A DNA stretch of 36,869 nucleotides, taken from contig CANQZP010000003.1 in the NCBI GenBank assembly GCA_947628395.1, positions 1 through 36,869 on the forward strand. The letters run 5' to 3'. Numbering within the stretch: position 1 is the stretch's first letter; each line of letters begins with the position of its first letter. Below the pieces are notes generated by a model. It had not been told where the DNA came from. It saw only the letters and a list, made by a program, of their open reading frames with translations, and ran no database searches. This DNA is from an uncultured Clostridia bacterium (GTDB lineage: Bacteria; Bacillota; Clostridia; TANB77; CAG-508). Shown piece after piece: positions 8,791-18,013 of the stretch. A program made the position numbers and the translations under genes.

Positions 8791-11121
8791 TTATTTTTTA
8801 TTATTATTTAGATTATATGTTATTGCATTTTCGTTGTCGAAGAAGTATTTCATATCTGTTGTATTGTATTTTATTGGTCCATCATCTTCATTTAATTCTG
8901 GATGAAATCTTGGTTTTAGTATAGATTTTTTATTGTTTTCATCATTAGAAGAATTTTCATCAGCGAATTTTGCAAAATTGAATTTTTTAGGATTATGTTT
9001 TTCTTTATATTTTGATTCTAAGAAATCTAATTTTCCTTTACCTACTAGACTCTTTCCTTTTAAATCTTTAGTTTTATAAATAATTGCTTTGAATTTTTGA
9101 GATTGTACTTTTCCAGCCTTGAAGTTAGGTTTAAAAGCATAGTCTATTATACTAAGTTCTTTTTTGTATTCGCCTTTTTCAGTATCATAAGTTTGATTAA
9201 ATTTCCATTCTTTCTTTTCACCAAATTCTTTTTCCCACCATTCATTATCTTCTGGAGTATTGTTTCCAAATACTATTTTAGTAGTACAGTTTGCCATAAT
9301 TGTTTGTCTATAATTTTCTTTATTATTTACTCCGAATTGAGATAAGTTTTGAGCTGATATTATTGTTCCTACACGATATTTTCTAAAGATTGTAAATATA
9401 TCTTCAGTAGCTTTACATACAAATGGAGGAAATTCATCTATATATAAGAAATGAGGTATTCTAGTTTTTTCATTTCCTGGTCTTGAGATAACTGCATGTT
9501 GGAATAATAATAAAACAAATAGTCCAAATGCTTTATTTACTGCTGCTCCAACATCTCCACGTCTTGTGCATATTAATGTAATTTCTCCATCTGAAAGAGA
9601 TTTATCAAAATTTATATTGTTTGTTCTATTACAAAGAATATTTCTTATTCCTGGAAATCTTAATAAGTTTTCCAATTGTGAACTTGCAGCTTGAAGAGCT
9701 TTTTCGGTATCTTCACGTCCACGAGAACCTGCATAGAAATTATTTTTGAAATATGTAAGTAAAATATTATATTTTTCACTAATTTCAGGATATTGTTTTA
9801 GTTTCTCACAAAATTGTTCTACTATATCAAAATTATTAAGCATCATAAGCAAATCTTCTAAGTTAGGTAATAAACCATTATGAGATTTTGGATATACTTC
9901 TTTTAATAATAGTGATAAGTTTTCTATTGCTTGCGAAGTAATATTTTGCATAAATGCTTCTTCAGCTGTTACTTCATTTGTTTCATACATTCTTTTTAAA
10001 ACTGCTGAAATTGCTATAGAAGTTTTTACCGGATCTTCGAATGCGAAAGGATTTAAACCTATACTTTTTACATTGTTTGGATCAACCAAATTATATTTAA
10101 AACCATAATTTTCAGCTACTTCTATAATATGTGAAACTGATTCATAATCTGGTGCAATATATGTAAGTCCAAGGTTTCTAAATATTCTTTTTCCACCTGC
10201 TTGAGAATAAATTATATCTTTTAAATATAAGTCAAATAGTTTTTCTTTATTTGTATTTATAGTCAGCATATTTAAAGAGAAATTTTCGTTTAGATATTCA
10301 TTTGAATAAGGAGTATTTAATGTAGCTAATCCAGTTTTTAATGCTGTAAATCCTAATTCTTTAGAAGCTTCGTGAAGAAAGAATTTTTTCTCTATATCTC
10401 TAGCTATCATTGGTTCAAATGCCATTGTAGTTTTTCCTGAACCTGATACACCAACAATTAAAGTTGATTCGAATCTTCTAGTTTCAGGGGTCTTTATAGT
10501 TTTTCCTGTTTCGCCATCTTTACATATAAACATTTCACATGTATATGGTCCAGTTCCTTCTTTATTATTATTTATATCTATTCCACCATAATCTGCGATA
10601 GAATCCACTTGGTCTTTAGTATCAAGAATATTTCTATATAAAAGTTTAAAGAATGGATAAAAGGTAATTAGTGGAAGGTAACATGCTATTGCTGTAAAAG
10701 CTGGTTTTATTAAATCTGAAAATTGTGAAATTATTCCTTGATAATTAGGTAAGAAGAATATTGCTATCCAACATATTTTATTTATCCATTGTACTAACAT
10801 TGATATTGTTATAATATATAATGCTATACAGTACATAACAAATAATGATACTTTCTTTTTGTCATCTGTAGCGAATTTTGAGCTTCCAGATAAAAGAAAT
10901 GCAAACACTGGGCAGGCAAGTGCAAATGTGTACATAAATGGCCCCCAATAGTTTACTGAAATTCCAGAGAAGCACATGAATAGTATTTCTACAATTCTAT
11001 CTATACAAAAATAAAATGAAAACAGAGTAAGTACATATGTAAAGAATGTGTTTCTATCTGTTTTTAATATTTTCAAAAATTTATCTATATATTTTAATAT
11101 GAAATTTCCAATTACTTTCAA
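8791..11121 (-). CDS. VirD4/TraG-type coupling-protein-like membrane ATPase
   Basis: N-terminal TM segments, Walker A GVSGSGKTT, Walker B-like IPHFLYIDEFPPF, later ISAQNLSQFG motif. Confidence 0.8.
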   Translation of the reverse strand: MKVIGNFILKYIDKFLKILKTDRNTFFTYVLTLFSFYFCIDRIVEILFMCFSGISVNYWGPFMYTFALACPVFAFLLSGSSKFATDDKKKVSLFVMYCIALYIITISMLVQWINKICWIAIFFLPNYQGIISQFSDLIKPAFTAIACYLPLITFYPFFKLLYRNILDTKDQVDSIADYGGIDINNNKEGTGPYTCEMFICKDGETGKTIKTPETRRFESTLIVGVSGSGKTTMAFEPMIARDIEKKFFLHEASKELGFTALKTGLATLNTPYSNEYLNENFSLNMLTINTNKEKLFDLYLKDIIYSQAGGKRIFRNLGLTYIAPDYESVSHIIEVAENYGFKYNLVDPNNVKSIGLNPFAFEDPVKTSIAISAVLKRMYETNEVTAEEAFMQNITSQAIENLSLLLKEVYPKSHNGLLPNLEDLLMMLNNFDIVEQFCEKLKQYPEISEKYNILLTYFKNNFYAGSRGREDTEKALQAASSQLENLLRFPGIRNILCNRTNNINFDKSLSDGEITLICTRRGDVGAAVNKAFGLFVLLLFQHAVISRPGNEKTRIPHFLYIDEFPPFVCKATEDIFTIFRKYRVGTIISAQNLSQFGVNNKENYRQTIMANCTTKIVFGNNTPEDNEWWEKEFGEKKEWKFNQTYDTEKGEYKKELSIIDYAFKPNFKAGKVQSQKFKAIIYKTKDLKGKSLVGKGKLDFLESKYKEKHNPKKFNFAKFADENSSNDENNKKSILKPRFHPELNEDDGPIKYNTTDMKYFFDNENAITYNLNNNKK

Positions 11122-11344
11122 ATCATCACCACTTTCTAAAAAAAGTTTCTCTTTATATATTATCCTATAAATTCGGTAAAATTACAATACTTTTTGTGAA
11201 AATATGTAGAAATTTATTTTTATAAAATAAATTCTAAAATAAGTGTATTGGACATATGATAAAGTAAATATTTATAAAAGTACTTGAAAAGTATTGTAAT
11301 AAAAAATATAATATTTGCTATAAACATGGAAAGGAAAATTTATT

Positions 11345-12979
11345 ATGCGTACAAAGGCTAAGAAGAGAAGCTTTAGTAAAGAGTCATTTATGCAGGGAAT
11401 TTTGGCTCTCATGTTTTCTCAGGTTTTAATAAAGATTTTAGGTTTATTATATAGTTTATATTTGACAAATAGAGAAGGTTTTAAGGATGCTGGAAATGCG
11501 ATATATATGGCAGGATATCAGATTTATGCACTGCTACTTGCAATATCTTCTATAGGAGTTCCTAATGCTATTTCAAAGCTTATTTCTGAAAAATTAGCTG
11601 TAGGAGATAATAGGGGAGCTCATAGAATTTTTAAAATTTCTTTTGCTACTTTTGCAGTAATTGGACTTACTGGTACATTACTTCTTTTCTTTGGTGCTGG
11701 TTTTATAGCTTCTAAGTGGCTTGAAATTCCAGAAGCAGAAAATACTTTAAGGGTTCTTTCTCCTGCAATATTTTTTGTTTCTATTTCTTCAGTTTTAAGA
11801 GGATATTTTAATGGTAGAGAAAAAATGTCTGCAACTGCTAATTCACAAACTTTTGAGCAATTACTTAAAACTGTTTTAACAATTACTTTAGTAGAAATAG
11901 CTGCGTTTGTTACTAGCACTAATACTGCACTTATGGCTGCAGCTGCTACTGTAGCTACTAGTTTGGCTACTTTATTTAGTTTCATATATTTATTTAGATA
12001 TTATAAAATAGCTATTAAAGATGTTAAATTATCAAATGATGAAGGAGTAAAAACTGAAAGAGGTAGTGTAAAGAGTATTATAAAGAAGATTTTAGCAGTA
12101 TCTATTCCTATTTCTATAACTTCACTATTATCATCTGTAAATAAAAATGTAGATTCTTTTACTGTTGTACGTTTTTTAAAGCCTATGATAGGAGAGGCTG
12201 CTGCTAAAGCAAAATATGGGATACTTAGTGCTAAAGTAGATATTTTGACATCAATGCCACTTGCTTTTAATGTAGCTTTTGCTACAGCTCTAGTTCCAGC
12301 TATAGCAGGGGCAATGGCAAAAAAAGATGTGGAAACTGTTAATAAGAGATTATCTTTTTCACTTCTTCTTACTATTTTAATAGGGCTTCCTTGTACTGTT
12401 GGAATGTGCATTTTCTCAGATGGAATTTTAAAATTGCTATTTCCAATGGCAAGTGATGGGGGAGTTTTACTAGCAATATCTGCTATAGCGATTATCTTTA
12501 CAGCTTTAGCTCAAACTATAAATGGTGCACTTCAAGGACTTGGAAAGGTAAAAACACCAGCTGTTGCATTTGCTGTTGGTGTTATTATAAAAATTATTTG
12601 TAATATTGTACTTATTCCTAATAGAATGTTTATGGAAAATGGGGCAGCTATTGGATCTATACTTTGTAATGTAGCTTCTTTTTTAATTGCTTATGTTGTT
12701 CTTAGAAAAACTGTAAAATTAGAGTTTAGTCTTACTTCACTTATGATTAAACCTGTTATTGTAACAGCTTTTATGGGAGTAATTTCTTATGCAGCATTTG
12801 TTCTTATGTGTTCATTTATTTCTGCAAGATTAGCAACTTTAATTGCAATTGTTATTGCAGTATTTGTATATGTAATTCTTGTAATTTGTTTTAAAGTCTT
12901 TTCTAAAGAAGAGATTGAAATGCTTCCAAAAGGAGATAAAATATATAAATTTTTGAAAAAAATTAAAATATATGCATAA
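11345..12979 (+). CDS. MurJ/SpoVB-family lipid flippase / polysaccharide biosynthesis protein
   Basis: Polytopic 544 aa protein; FMQGILALMFSQVLIKILGLLYSLYLTNREG start typical of SpoVB-like MOP flippases. Confidence 0.85.
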   Translation: MRTKAKKRSFSKESFMQGILALMFSQVLIKILGLLYSLYLTNREGFKDAGNAIYMAGYQIYALLLAISSIGVPNAISKLISEKLAVGDNRGAHRIFKISFATFAVIGLTGTLLLFFGAGFIASKWLEIPEAENTLRVLSPAIFFVSISSVLRGYFNGREKMSATANSQTFEQLLKTVLTITLVEIAAFVTSTNTALMAAAATVATSLATLFSFIYLFRYYKIAIKDVKLSNDEGVKTERGSVKSIIKKILAVSIPISITSLLSSVNKNVDSFTVVRFLKPMIGEAAAKAKYGILSAKVDILTSMPLAFNVAFATALVPAIAGAMAKKDVETVNKRLSFSLLLTILIGLPCTVGMCIFSDGILKLLFPMASDGGVLLAISAIAIIFTALAQTINGALQGLGKVKTPAVAFAVGVIIKIICNIVLIPNRMFMENGAAIGSILCNVASFLIAYVVLRKTVKLEFSLTSLMIKPVIVTAFMGVISYAAFVLMCSFISARLATLIAIVIAVFVYVILVICFKVFSKEEIEMLPKGDKIYKFLKKIKIYA

Positions 12980-13161
12980 CTTTGAAACCACTGGAAATAC
13001 TGAAGTTTAGAAAACTGATTTTCTAAAGCCTTAGAGAAATAAGAAAAAAATAAAAAAAAAGAAGGATTTTAGCTTAATTTGGCGAATAATCTTATTGTAG
13101 ATGAAATCTAACAATATATAACATCTACATAAATTTAACAAAATCTATAGGAGGTAAAAAA

Positions 13162-13437
13162 ATGAACAAAGCTGAATTAATCGCAGCAGTAGCTGCACAA
13201 ACAGGAGACACTAAAAAAGGTGCTGAAGCAACTATAAACGCATTTATCGATGTTGTTACAGGTGCATTAAAAAAAGGAGATAAAGTTCAATTAGTTGGAT
13301 TTGGTTCTTTTGAAGTTAGAAAAAGAGCAGCTAGAAAAGGAAGAAACCCACAAACTAAAGAAGAAATTAAAATACCTGCATCAAAAGCTCCAGTATTCAA
13401 AGCTGGTAAAGCTTTAAAAGACGTTGTAAATAAATAA
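13162..13437 (+). CDS. hup: HU-family DNA-binding protein
   Basis: [89 protein letters not shown]; canonical HU. Confidence 0.97.
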   Translation: MNKAELIAAVAAQTGDTKKGAEATINAFIDVVTGALKKGDKVQLVGFGSFEVRKRAARKGRNPQTKEEIKIPASKAPVFKAGKALKDVVNK

Positions 13438-13464
13438 GAATAAATATATATTTATGAATTCATA

Positions 13465-13498
13465 TAAAAAGTCATAGCAAAAGCTATGGCTTTTTACT
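13465..13498 (+). terminator. Rho-independent terminator after hup
   Basis: AAAAAGTCATAGC-aaaa-GCTATGGCTTTTT hairpin. Confidence 0.85.
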
Positions 13499-13521
13499 AT
13501 GGTGTTTTCTTTAGGTTAAAA

Positions 13522-13560
13522 AAGAAAGCCCCCCACCATAAGGACGGTGGGGGAAAGGTT
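13522..13560 (-). terminator. Terminator for the minus-strand orphan ORF
   Basis: On minus strand: CCCCCACCgtccttatGGTGGGGGGCTTTCTTTTTT. Confidence 0.8.
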
Positions 13561-13920
13561 TTAATGATAGGCGACAGCTATTTCGACCAATTTACCATCT
13601 TTACTAGTTTTAAAGCTAGCTGGTGGAAATTTTTTTTCCAATCTTTTCATTTCTTCGAAGATTTGGAGATCGATAAAAACTGGATCTATAATCTTAAAAG
13701 TATATGAGACTATGTCACCATACATTTCTTCAATCATCCTTTCAATCATAAAAATGTAGGCTAATGCCTCCTTAGTGGTTGATACAGCGGTTTGGAAGAC
13801 TATAGAAGTTTTTATAACTGTAGTATCGCCTAGTAGTGAAGCAATGCTTTCTGTCATTTTAGCATCGTTCACCCGTGCATTAAAATAGATACTGATGTTA
13901 CAACTGTTGTTTTTCTTCAT
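13561..13920 (-). CDS. Orphan hypothetical protein, atypical codon usage
   Basis: 119 aa ORF with strong RBS (aaggaggtattaagtcata-ATG) and its own terminator; many AAC/ATC/GTC codons unlike the surrounding AT-rich genes. Confidence 0.7.
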   Translation of the reverse strand: MKKNNSCNISIYFNARVNDAKMTESIASLLGDTTVIKTSIVFQTAVSTTKEALAYIFMIERMIEEMYGDIVSYTFKIIDPVFIDLQIFEEMKRLEKKFPPASFKTSKDGKLVEIAVAYH

Positions 13921-14076
13921 TATGACTTAATACCTCCTTAAAATTGCGCTAAAAAGTTAGCACATTGTTGTAAAACAGTTACACAATTATTATATCATAT
14001 ATTATAAAAAAATGCAAAAAATACTTGAAACTGATTTAAAAAAGTGTTAATATAATAAATATTAAATCTAAAAACA

Positions 14077-14312
14077 TTGATGGGGACAAGATAAATAAAG
14101 GTAAAACCTTATAAGAGAGCTGGTAGGTTGCTGAGATACCGGTAGGAGAATAGTTTATTTATTATCACCTCGGAGTTGATTATTTGAATTAAAAGTAGGG
14201 TAATCCGTGTGATTCTATGTTACAGAATTTTAGAGTGAATTTTAAAAAAAATTAATTTAGGTGGTACCGCGGAGCATTTCGTCCTATGGATGAGGTGCTT
14301 TTTTGTTTTTTT
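14077..14312 (+). promoter_or_regulatory. T-box leader riboswitch upstream of ileS
   Basis: AGAGAGCTGGTAGGTTGCTGAGATACCGG ... AATTTAGGTGGTACCGCGGAGCATTTCGTCCTATGGATGAGGTGCTTTTTTG: T-box sequence plus terminator. Confidence 0.95.
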
Positions 14313-14404
14313 TACGTTTGCGCTAAAGGAATTTGTCAATTATATATGATTTTCTCATATTATTATTTTTTAATAATTTTGCCTAAATAAGTTGGGTCAA
14401 GGAG

Positions 14405-14432
14405 AGGGCAGAGTCAAGCCCTGCCCCTACAA
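14405..14432 (+). repeat. Class A repeat (GGGCAGAGTCAAGCCCTGCCCCTACA) between T-box terminator and ileS
   Basis: Matches consensus. Confidence 0.8.
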
Positions 14433-14506
14433 TATAAAGAGAAATTTCAAGGAGCAAATTAAATAGAAAAATAAAAAAATATATATAAATAATAGGAGGT
14501 TATTTT

Positions 14507-17272
14507 ATGAGTGAGGAGAAGTTTGATTATGGTAAGACTTTGAATTTACCAAAGACTGATTTTCAAATGCGTGCTGGGCTTCCAGAAAAAGAGCCTAAAA
14601 TTTTAAAGGATGTTTTTGAAAATGATTTGTATGAAAAAATGCTTAAGAAGAATGAGGGAAAGGAACCTTTTGTTTTGCATGATGGTCCTCCTTATGCTAA
14701 TGGAGAGATTCATATAGGTCATGCTTTGAATAAGGTTTTAAAGGATACTATTGTTAGATATAAAAATTTAAAAGGATATTATACTCCTTTTATTCCTGGA
14801 TATGATACTCATGGTATGCCTACTGAGAAAAAGGCTATTCAATTACTTGGATTAAATCGTGATGAGATTCCTGTTACTAAGTTTAGAGATACTTGTAAGA
14901 ATTTTACTATGGAGTATAAAGATAAACAAACAGAAGGCTTTAAGAGATTAGGAGTTTTAGCTGATTGGAAAAATCCTTATATTACTTATCAACCTCAAAT
15001 GGAGGCTAAACAGATTGGTGTTTTTGCTGATATGTATAAGAAGGGATATATTTATAAAGGTTTAAAACCTGTTTATTGGTGTACTGATTGTGAGACTGCT
15101 TTGGCTGAGGCTGAGATAGAATATAAAAATGTAAATTCTAATACAGCTTACGTAAAATTTCCAGTAAGAGATTCAAATGGGTTGTTTGATGAGAAAAATA
15201 CTTATTTTGTAATTTGGACAACTACTCCTTGGACTTTACCTGGAAATACTGGTATTACTATTGGAGCTGATTTCGATTATAGTTTCGTTAAAGTTGGAAA
15301 TGAAAAACTTATTATTGCTTCTAGTTTAGTAGATGAAGTTATGAAAGTTGCTGAGATAGAAGATTACAAAGTAGTAGATGAAATTAAAGGTGAGAAATTA
15401 AATGGAGTTATTTGCAGACATCCTTTCTTAGATAGAGATTCAATAGTAGTTTTAGGTAGTGATGATACTGTTAAGGTTGAGCTTGATACTGGTACAGGTG
15501 CTGTTCATACTGCACCAAGTTATGGTAAAGAAGATTATTTGTGTGGATTAAAAAATGGCTTAGATATTATTGTTTGTGTTGATGGAAAAGGTCATCAGAC
15601 TGAAGGCGCTGGTCCTTTTGCAGGAATGTTTTATGCTAAATCTGATAAAGAAATAATTAAATGGCTAGATGAACATGGATTACTTTTAGCAAAACAAGTT
15701 GTTAATCACTCTTATCCTCATTGTTGGAGATGTAAAAATCCAATTATCTTCAGGGCTACTAGTCAATGGTTCGCTTCAGTTGATGGCTTTAGAAAAGAGT
15801 CTTTAGATGCAATAAAAACTGTTAAATGGTATCCTTCTTGGGGAGAAGAAAGAATTACTAAAATGATAGAAGATAGAAATGATTGGTGTATTTCTCGTCA
15901 AAGAACTTGGGGGGTTCCTATTCCAGTATTTTATTGTGAAGAGTGCGAAAAAGAGTATGTTACAGATGAGAGTTTGAAAAAGGTTCAAGAAATTTTTAAA
16001 GAAAAAGGTTCTAATGCTTGGTTTGATATGCCTGTAGAGGAATTATTACCAGAGAATGCTAAGTGTGAGTGTGGTAGTACTCATTTTAAGAAAGAAACTG
16101 ATATTATGGATGTTTGGTTTGATTCTGGTTCTACTCATGAATCTGTATTAGCTGAAAGAGGTTTGCCTGAAGCTAATCTTTACTTAGAAGGAAGTGATCA
16201 ATATAGAGGATGGTTCCAATCTTCTTTACTAACTTCAGTTGCTACAAAAGGTAAAGCTCCTTATAAAGAGGTTGTAACTCATGGTTATACTATTGATGAT
16301 CAAGGTAGAAAAATGTCTAAGTCTATAGGTAATGTTATTGCACCTCAAGAGATTGTAAATGAGTCTGGTGCTGATGTTCTAAGATTATGGGTATTGTCTT
16401 CTGATTATAAATCAGATGTTAGTGTTTCTAAAGGAATAATTAAGCAGGTAACTGAGGTTTATCGTAAGATAAGAAATACTGCTAGATATATTTTAGGAAA
16501 TACTTATGATTTCCCTGTTAATATTCCTACTCCTTATGAAGAATTAGAGGAGATTGATAAATGGGCTTTAACTAGACTTAATAAACTTATAAGAGATTGT
16601 GATACTGCTTATAATACTTATGAATTCCATAATGCTTATCAAGCTATTAATCAATTTTGTGTTACTGATATGAGTAATTTTTATTTAGATATTATTAAAG
16701 ATAGATTATATACATCAAAACCAGATTCTAAAGAGAGAAGATCTGCTCAGACTGCTATGTATGAGATTTTGCTTGCTTTAGTGAAAATTTTAGCTCCAAT
16801 GACTTGTTTTACTGCTGAGGAAATCTGGGCTCAAATGCCTCATAGAAAGGGTGAAGAGGTTGAGAGCGTAATGCTTACATTTTATCCAGAGCCTAATGAA
16901 AAATATGATGATGATGCTTTAAGTAAAAAATGGGATAAGATAATTAAGCTTAAAGAAGAGGTTTCTAAGAGATTAGAAGAAGCTAGAATGGAAAAAGTTA
17001 TTGGTCATTCTTTAAATGCTAAGGTTACTTTATTTGCTGAGGGAGATTTATATAAAAAATTAAATGATGAAAAAGATTTACTTAAGACTGTTTTTATTGT
17101 TTCAGATGTGATTGTTGAAAATAATAAAAGAGAAGAAGATAGTGATATTGGTATTAAGGTTGAAATGGCTGATGGTGAGAAGTGTGAGAGATGCTGGATG
17201 TATTCGGATACTGTGGGAAAGGATAAGGAGCATCCTACTATTTGCAAAAGATGTAGGGAAAATTTGAAATAA
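14507..17272 (+). CDS. ileS: Isoleucyl-tRNA synthetase
   Basis: HDGPPYANGEIHIGHALNK (HIGH), GRKMSKSIGN (KMSKS), C-terminal CERCWMYSDTVG...CKRC zinc motif; T-box upstream. Confidence 0.97.
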   Translation: MSEEKFDYGKTLNLPKTDFQMRAGLPEKEPKILKDVFENDLYEKMLKKNEGKEPFVLHDGPPYANGEIHIGHALNKVLKDTIVRYKNLKGYYTPFIPGYDTHGMPTEKKAIQLLGLNRDEIPVTKFRDTCKNFTMEYKDKQTEGFKRLGVLADWKNPYITYQPQMEAKQIGVFADMYKKGYIYKGLKPVYWCTDCETALAEAEIEYKNVNSNTAYVKFPVRDSNGLFDEKNTYFVIWTTTPWTLPGNTGITIGADFDYSFVKVGNEKLIIASSLVDEVMKVAEIEDYKVVDEIKGEKLNGVICRHPFLDRDSIVVLGSDDTVKVELDTGTGAVHTAPSYGKEDYLCGLKNGLDIIVCVDGKGHQTEGAGPFAGMFYAKSDKEIIKWLDEHGLLLAKQVVNHSYPHCWRCKNPIIFRATSQWFASVDGFRKESLDAIKTVKWYPSWGEERITKMIEDRNDWCISRQRTWGVPIPVFYCEECEKEYVTDESLKKVQEIFKEKGSNAWFDMPVEELLPENAKCECGSTHFKKETDIMDVWFDSGSTHESVLAERGLPEANLYLEGSDQYRGWFQSSLLTSVATKGKAPYKEVVTHGYTIDDQGRKMSKSIGNVIAPQEIVNESGADVLRLWVLSSDYKSDVSVSKGIIKQVTEVYRKIRNTARYILGNTYDFPVNIPTPYEELEEIDKWALTRLNKLIRDCDTAYNTYEFHNAYQAINQFCVTDMSNFYLDIIKDRLYTSKPDSKERRSAQTAMYEILLALVKILAPMTCFTAEEIWAQMPHRKGEEVESVMLTFYPEPNEKYDDDALSKKWDKIIKLKEEVSKRLEEARMEKVIGHSLNAKVTLFAEGDLYKKLNDEKDLLKTVFIVSDVIVENNKREEDSDIGIKVEMADGEKCERCWMYSDTVGKDKEHPTICKRCRENLK

Positions 17273-17447
17273 TTATATGTGCATGAAAAGCAGTAAGTAA
17301 AAGCAGTAAATAATTGATTTTTCATAGCCTTGCTGTTGTAAATTGAGTTTTTCAGACAGAGGGGACGGAGTTTTTGTCTAAGAATTGAAAATTCTTAGAC
17401 AAATAACTCCGTCCCCATGTCTGAAAGATGTAGGAAAAATTTGAAAT
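17247..17447. mobile_element. Probable inserted element between 24-bp direct repeats copying the ileS 3' end
   Basis: AAAGATGTAGGGAAAATTTGAAAT (17247-17270) repeated with one mismatch at 17424-17447; between them lie a MITE-end-like segment (about 17299-17345) and a large palindrome. Confidence 0.55.
17350..17425. repeat. Large palindrome around TTTCAGACA..GGGGACGGAGT
   Basis: TTTCAGACAGAGGGGACGGAGTTTTTGTCTAAGAATTG / AAAATTCTTAGACAAATAACTCCGTCCCCATGTCTGAAA arms nearly fully complementary. Confidence 0.85.
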
Positions 17448-17459
17448 ATAATATCTTAA

Positions 17460-17564
17460 GGGCAGACACAAGGCCTGCCCCTACAACTCGACCTAGCGGT
17501 CTCGTTTGATTGTACACTCGGCTTCGAAAAAGCCAAATGTAGGGGCGAGGCTTGTCTCCGCCCT
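17460..17564. repeat. Second inverted pair of class A repeats
   Basis: GGGCAGACACAAGGCCTGCCCCTACA (17460-17485) and TGTAGGGGCGAGGCTTGTCTCCGCCC (17539-17564). Confidence 0.8.
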
Positions 17565-17692
17565 TTTTGATTTTAAATAAATTCATATTATATAAAGATG
17601 TTTTATTTTATTTTAAAATAATGTTTGCATTTATATTTTTTATGTGTTACAATAGAGAACATGAATAAAGACAATATTTGGAGGAAATAATT

Positions 17693-17947
17693 ATGATGAA
17701 TGGAATAGAAAATGTATTATATGTTGTTTATGCTGTTATTTGTGTAATAATTATAATTTTAACATTGATTCAGAAAAGTGAAGATGGAGGAGCTTCAGGT
17801 GCTATAATGGGTTCTTCTAGTTCAAATTTTTATGAGAAAAATAAGGGTAGAACTAAAGAGGGAAAATTAAAGAGAATGACAATTATATTTGGAATTATTT
17901 TTGTTATTTTGACTGTAGTTCTTACTATTTTTAGTTTGAAAAAATAA
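17693..17947 (+). CDS. secG: Preprotein translocase subunit SecG
   Basis: Small two-TM protein with LTLIQKSEDGGASGAIMGSSSSNFYEKNKGRTKEGKLKRMTIIFGIIF. Confidence 0.93.
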   Translation: MMNGIENVLYVVYAVICVIIIILTLIQKSEDGGASGAIMGSSSSNFYEKNKGRTKEGKLKRMTIIFGIIFVILTVVLTIFSLKK

Positions 17948-17959
17948 ATTATAATATAC

Positions 17960-17998
17960 AAATTGGGGCAGATTTATTTTATCTGCCCTAATTTTATA
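17960..17998 (+). terminator. Rho-independent terminator after secG
   Basis: GGGGCAGATttattttATCTGCCCTAATTTTAT hairpin. Confidence 0.8.
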
Positions 17999-18013
17999 TA
18001 GAAAAGAGTTGTT

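Noticed and set aside
13486-13707. ORF 13486-13707 (+)
   Set aside because: Overlaps two terminators and the better-supported minus-strand ORF; no RBS.
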